In this document: one piece after another, positions 7,216-9,903 of the stretch | Layout: each line of letters starts with the position of its first letter | Position numbering within the stretch: the stretch's first letter is position 1 | NCBI GenBank assembly: GCA_903823545.1 | Contig: CAIJTL010000827.1 | Coordinates: 1-9,903 of the forward strand | Direction of reading: 5' to 3' | DNA: 9,903 bases | Source: an uncultured Planctomycetaceae bacterium | Lineage (GTDB): Bacteria > Planctomycetota > Planctomycetia > Planctomycetales > Planctomycetaceae | The notes under the pieces: generated by a model | The model's input: only the letters and a program-made list of their open reading frames with translations | What the model was told of the DNA's origin: nothing | The model's database searches: none | Position numbers and translations under genes: made by a program

Positions 7216-7676
7216 TGCTTGCACCTCAATCTACACCCAACTCCACTGGGCTCGTCCCGTTGGCTCGCGGGCTTTTGCAGTACGTCGTGATCAAAGTAGG
7301 TTCGCGTACAGTTTGAGTCCATTCGACGAACAGGATGATGTCATAAACCGGTCGCGTTTTTTACCCCAGAACGGTCTCTGCCGCGTTGTTTTCAAAACCT
7401 GGAGTGCTCCAGCTTGACGGAGCCCTCCTTTTGGTTGCGGGAGAGATTTCACTGTTGGCTTATCGCTTTGCCGTGGCGGATGACGATTATCGCGTCGGCT
7501 CACGACAATGTTTCGCAAACGTTGAAAGCGTTTTCCCGCGATGGCGGAGGGCTGCGTCGAGCCGCAGCACTCCATGATTTGCCGCCGTCCATTGTGCTTG
7601 AGTTTCGCTCGCTTCATCATCGCAGTTTGTTGGGCCGTGACTTTGCTTCATTGATTTCGGGATTTGATACGCACTC
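7216..7676. other. Divergent spacer between the DUF1501 and ABC-F genes, coding status unclear
   Basis: These 461 bases should hold the promoters of both flanking genes, but I found no convincing -35/-10 pair. A small perfect inverted repeat CTGGAG-TG-CTCCAG lies at 7399-7412. On the plus strand a frame from TTG 7414 (or ATG 7480) to 7680 overlaps the ABC-F start as ATGA, which could mean translational coupling. On the minus strand a 109-codon frame (7291-7620) covers most of the same bases. Neither product resembles a family I know, and their overlap means at most one is real. Confidence 0.5.
7224..7227 (-). promoter_or_regulatory. Ribosome binding site of the DUF1501 gene
   Basis: GAGG on the minus strand lies eight bases before the ATG at 7215. 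A GTG three codons further upstream (7224-7222) is in frame but overlaps this site, so the ATG is the better start. It also puts the twin arginine at positions 3-4. Confidence 0.7.
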
Positions 7677-9707
7677 ATGATTCTTCTTTCTGCTCGCGAG
7701 TTGCTCCGTCAATTTGACACCAAACCTGTGTTTTCTGACGTCAATTTTGATGTCCGTCCGGGGGAGCGAATCGGGTTGGTTGGGCCGAACGGGACCGGGA
7801 AATCGACGCTGTTGAAGATTCTGGCTGGGTTCGATGAACCGGATGTGGGGCACATCGAAAAGCACTCGACTTGCGATGTCGCGATGCTCGAACAAGAGGC
7901 GAACTTTCCGGATGACCGAACGCTGATCGACGAAGCAAAGGTCGGACTGAAGCATCTTTACGAACTGCAAGATGAGGCGTTGAAACTTGCGGACTTAATC
8001 GCTCATGAGCACGCCTTCGTGGGGCACGTCTCCAACGTGCCCGGTGCAGGGGCGGCAAGTCAGGAGCACGTTGGAAACGTGCTCAACGACATGAAGGAAT
8101 CGGAGCGACTGCATAAGCGATACGATTTCATCCAGCACGAACTGCAACGGCTCGATGCCTACCACATTGATCATCGTGTCGATGAGATTTTGCATGGCTT
8201 GGGCTTTGAGAAATCGGAATACGATCGGCCTCTGAATACTTTTAGCGGCGGTCAGAAAAATCGAGTGTTGCTCGCACGTTTATTGTTGCGATCGCCCAAC
8301 GTGATGCTGCTCGACGAACCGACGAATCATCTCGACATCGCGGCGACCGAGTGGTTGGAGGATTACCTCTCTCGGTGCAATGAGGCGATCATCGTTGTTA
8401 GTCACGATCGCTATTTCCTTGATCGAGTCACCAATCGCATCCTCGAAATGTATCGCGGCAAGGTGACTGATTATCCGGGCAACTTCTCTCAATATTGGCG
8501 ACTTCGCGAGGAACGGACTGAACTAGCGAAGAAGACGCACGTCGCTCAGATGGAGGAGAAGGCAAAGCTGGAAGACTTCATTCGCAAAAACATCGCCGGG
8601 CAGAAAACTGTGCAGGCGCAGGATCGAATGAAGAAGCTGGAAAAGCTCGAAGCGGCGATCGTCGATGTGCCGCAAGAGATTCCTCGGTTGCATTTGCAGT
8701 TCGGGCAACCGACTCGAACTGGCGATGTGGTGATTGACGCCAACAAACTGACGAAAGGTTTTATCGCCGGTCAGCCACTCTTTCGCGAAGTGACAGTCCG
8801 AGTGAATCGCGGCGATCGCATCGGAATTCTTGGCCCCAACGGAGCAGGCAAGACGACGTTTCTTCGGACGCTCATCGGTGAATTGAAACCAGATAGCGGT
8901 CAAGTCCGCTTTGGCACGAACGTCAAATTGGCTTACTACGACCAGAATCTACAAGGCATTCCCTACGACACTGATGCGATCGAAGCGGTTCGCCCACCTG
9001 ACAATCCCGAGTTTGCTCCGGCACGCATTCGGGATTTGCTCGCTCAATTCGGCATGCGTGGTGAGATCGTCTTCCAACGGATCGGCACCATGAGCGGCGG
9101 TGAAAAGAGTCGCGTGGCTCTTGCACGCATCGCCGCGTTGAATGCCAACCTGATGATTCTCGACGAGCCGACAAACCATCTCGATCTCTGGGCAAGAGCC
9201 TCACTTGAGGATGCCCTAAAACGCTTCGAGGGAACGCTGTTATTCGTCAGCCACGACCGCTATTTCTTGGATCAGGTTGCAACCAACGTCATCGTGCTCG
9301 ATCCCGTTGTTGGCGAACTGGGTTGGAAGTTCTTCGAGGGGAACTATTCCGCGTTTACGGCCTTCCGAAAAGCCGTGATGGCCGATGACGCAGCCGGAAA
9401 GAAAAGTGATGCCGCTTCGAGCAAGGGAGCGAAGCCCATCGCGGCTGGTCAGCAAAGTTCCGAAAACACAACGCGTTCTGGACAAGAACGCCGCAAACGC
9501 AAATTCGCGTATCGCAAAGTCGAAGAGATCGAGTCAGAGATCGCACTGAAAGAGGTTGAGCTGCAATCTCGTGAAGCGGACCTCTGCAACCCCGAAGTTC
9601 TTCGCGATGGCCGAAAGGCCAAAGAGGCCATGACCGCCGTTGATCAACTCAAGGCAGATCTCGCCCGCCTCTACGAACATTGGGAAGAGGCGTCCGAGTT
9701 GAATTGA
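7677..9707 (+). CDS. ABC-F family ATPase (ribosome-associated, two ATP-binding domains)
   Basis: The protein has 676 residues, with two ABC domains and no membrane segment. Domain 1 has Walker A GPNGTGKST (36-44), signature SGGQ (190-193) and Walker B VMLLDEPTNHLD (209-220). Domain 2 has GPNGAGKTT (386-394), SGGE (473-476) and LMILDEPTNHLD (492-503). Between them lies the long helical linker (about 260-345, with KLEDFIRKNIAGQKTVQAQDRM) that in ABC-F proteins reaches toward the P-site tRNA. A low-complexity stretch (about 565-605) leads to a C-terminal coiled coil (about 605-676), as in Uup-type members. ABC-F proteins act on the ribosome in translation or antibiotic protection; the sequence does not show which. 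An in-frame palindromic repeat adds about 21 residues at 116-136. The start is ATG 7677; the upstream GGGA is distant, so the ribosome site is weak. No clear terminator follows the stop. Confidence 0.95.
   Translation: MILLSARELLRQFDTKPVFSDVNFDVRPGERIGLVGPNGTGKSTLLKILAGFDEPDVGHIEKHSTCDVAMLEQEANFPDDRTLIDEAKVGLKHLYELQDEALKLADLIAHEHAFVGHVSNVPGAGAASQEHVGNVLNDMKESERLHKRYDFIQHELQRLDAYHIDHRVDEILHGLGFEKSEYDRPLNTFSGGQKNRVLLARLLLRSPNVMLLDEPTNHLDIAATEWLEDYLSRCNEAIIVVSHDRYFLDRVTNRILEMYRGKVTDYPGNFSQYWRLREERTELAKKTHVAQMEEKAKLEDFIRKNIAGQKTVQAQDRMKKLEKLEAAIVDVPQEIPRLHLQFGQPTRTGDVVIDANKLTKGFIAGQPLFREVTVRVNRGDRIGILGPNGAGKTTFLRTLIGELKPDSGQVRFGTNVKLAYYDQNLQGIPYDTDAIEAVRPPDNPEFAPARIRDLLAQFGMRGEIVFQRIGTMSGGEKSRVALARIAALNANLMILDEPTNHLDLWARASLEDALKRFEGTLLFVSHDRYFLDQVATNVIVLDPVVGELGWKFFEGNYSAFTAFRKAVMADDAAGKKSDAASSKGAKPIAAGQQSSENTTRSGQERRKRKFAYRKVEEIESEIALKEVELQSREADLCNPEVLRDGRKAKEAMTAVDQLKADLARLYEHWEEASELN
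8022..8084. repeat. Inverted repeat inside the ABC-F coding sequence
   Basis: The arms at 8022-8042 and 8064-8084 are 21 bases and pair at 18 positions, with a 21-base loop. Each arm is itself close to palindromic (GGCACGT-CTCCA-ACGTGCC). It is translated as residues 116-136, with GHVSNVP in the first arm and EHVGNV in the second. It lies between a helix ending LADLIAHE and the conserved RYDFIQHELQRLDAYHIDHRV block, where other ABC-F proteins have a shorter loop. Confidence 0.85.
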
Positions 9708-9903
9708 ATCAAAGTAGATCCTCGACATGTTCTAACTGAAAACAGTCGATCAGACCCGAATGTCTTTGTCCTCGCGTGACTGACGGAAACTGGCAACTCG
9801 AACGTTTCGGCTCGGTGCTTCTGCCGATACAGTTCTGCGACGTTTCTGCGGCCAACGTAGGTGTTCGGCATGTCTTGAAACCACCGATCTTAGAGGATTT
9901 CCA

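Noticed and set aside
6529..7290. Plus-strand frame of 253 codons opposite the DUF1501 gene
   Set aside because: It lies antisense to a clearly conserved gene and its product (rich in R, H, Q and P) has no family features.
7291..7620. Minus-strand frame of 109 codons upstream of the DUF1501 gene
   Set aside because: Very basic, low-quality product with no recognisable motif; it competes with a plus-strand frame over the same bases. Not called as a gene.
9671..9871. Minus-strand frame of 66 codons after the ABC-F gene
   Set aside because: It overlaps the ABC-F 3' end, has no clear ribosome site and no family resemblance.
9708..9903. Terminator after the ABC-F gene
   Set aside because: Only a 4-bp stem (ACTG-AAAA-CAGT, near 9736) is visible, with no T-tract, so it is too weak to call.

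Overview
The window looks like chromosomal DNA from a planctomycete (phylum Planctomycetota). The best evidence is a pair of large exported proteins almost confined to that group: a DUF1501 protein and a PSCyt1/PSCyt2(DUF1549)/PSD1(DUF1553) cytochrome-type protein. The several kinds of palindromic repeat in genes and spacers also fit. Genus and species cannot be told from this window.

Layout, left to right. (1) 1-1294, minus strand: a partial gene for an AAA-type ATPase joined to a PD-(D/E)XK nuclease-like domain (archaeal ATPase/DUF234 type). Its C-terminus lies outside the window. (2) 1295-1456: a short spacer with two copies of one hairpin element. (3) 1457-4630, minus: the DUF1549/DUF1553 cytochrome protein, most likely started by a GTG at 4630. 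(4) 4631-5151: a repeat-rich spacer with no convincing gene. (5) 5152-7215, minus: a DUF1501 protein with an unusual C-terminal extension of about 230 residues. (6) 7216-7676: a divergent spacer, coding status unclear. (7) 7677-9707, plus: a complete ABC-F ATPase. (8) 9708-9903: no supported feature.

The DUF1501 and DUF1553 genes lie in the same direction and probably act together outside the cytoplasm. The DUF1501 protein has a Tat-like leader, and the cytochrome protein has a short hydrophobic leader and two CxxCH motifs. Both also carry regions that read like beta-sandwich carbohydrate-binding domains, which suggests work on or near a polysaccharide. No enzyme activity can be assigned. The ABC-F protein is a cytoplasmic, ribosome-associated type of ATPase and is transcribed the other way, so a functional link is unlikely.

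The most notable feature is palindromic repeats inside coding sequence without loss of the reading frame. The DUF1553 gene carries three different ones (2090-2145, 2466-2538 and a weaker one at 3351-3451), and the ABC-F gene carries a fourth (8022-8084). Each sits where the protein family tolerates variable loops, between well-conserved blocks. Other palindromic families sit in the spacers (1314-1443, 4788-4845, 4863-4892). This resembles the in-frame Rickettsia palindromic elements and may be a comparable, little-described process in planctomycetes.
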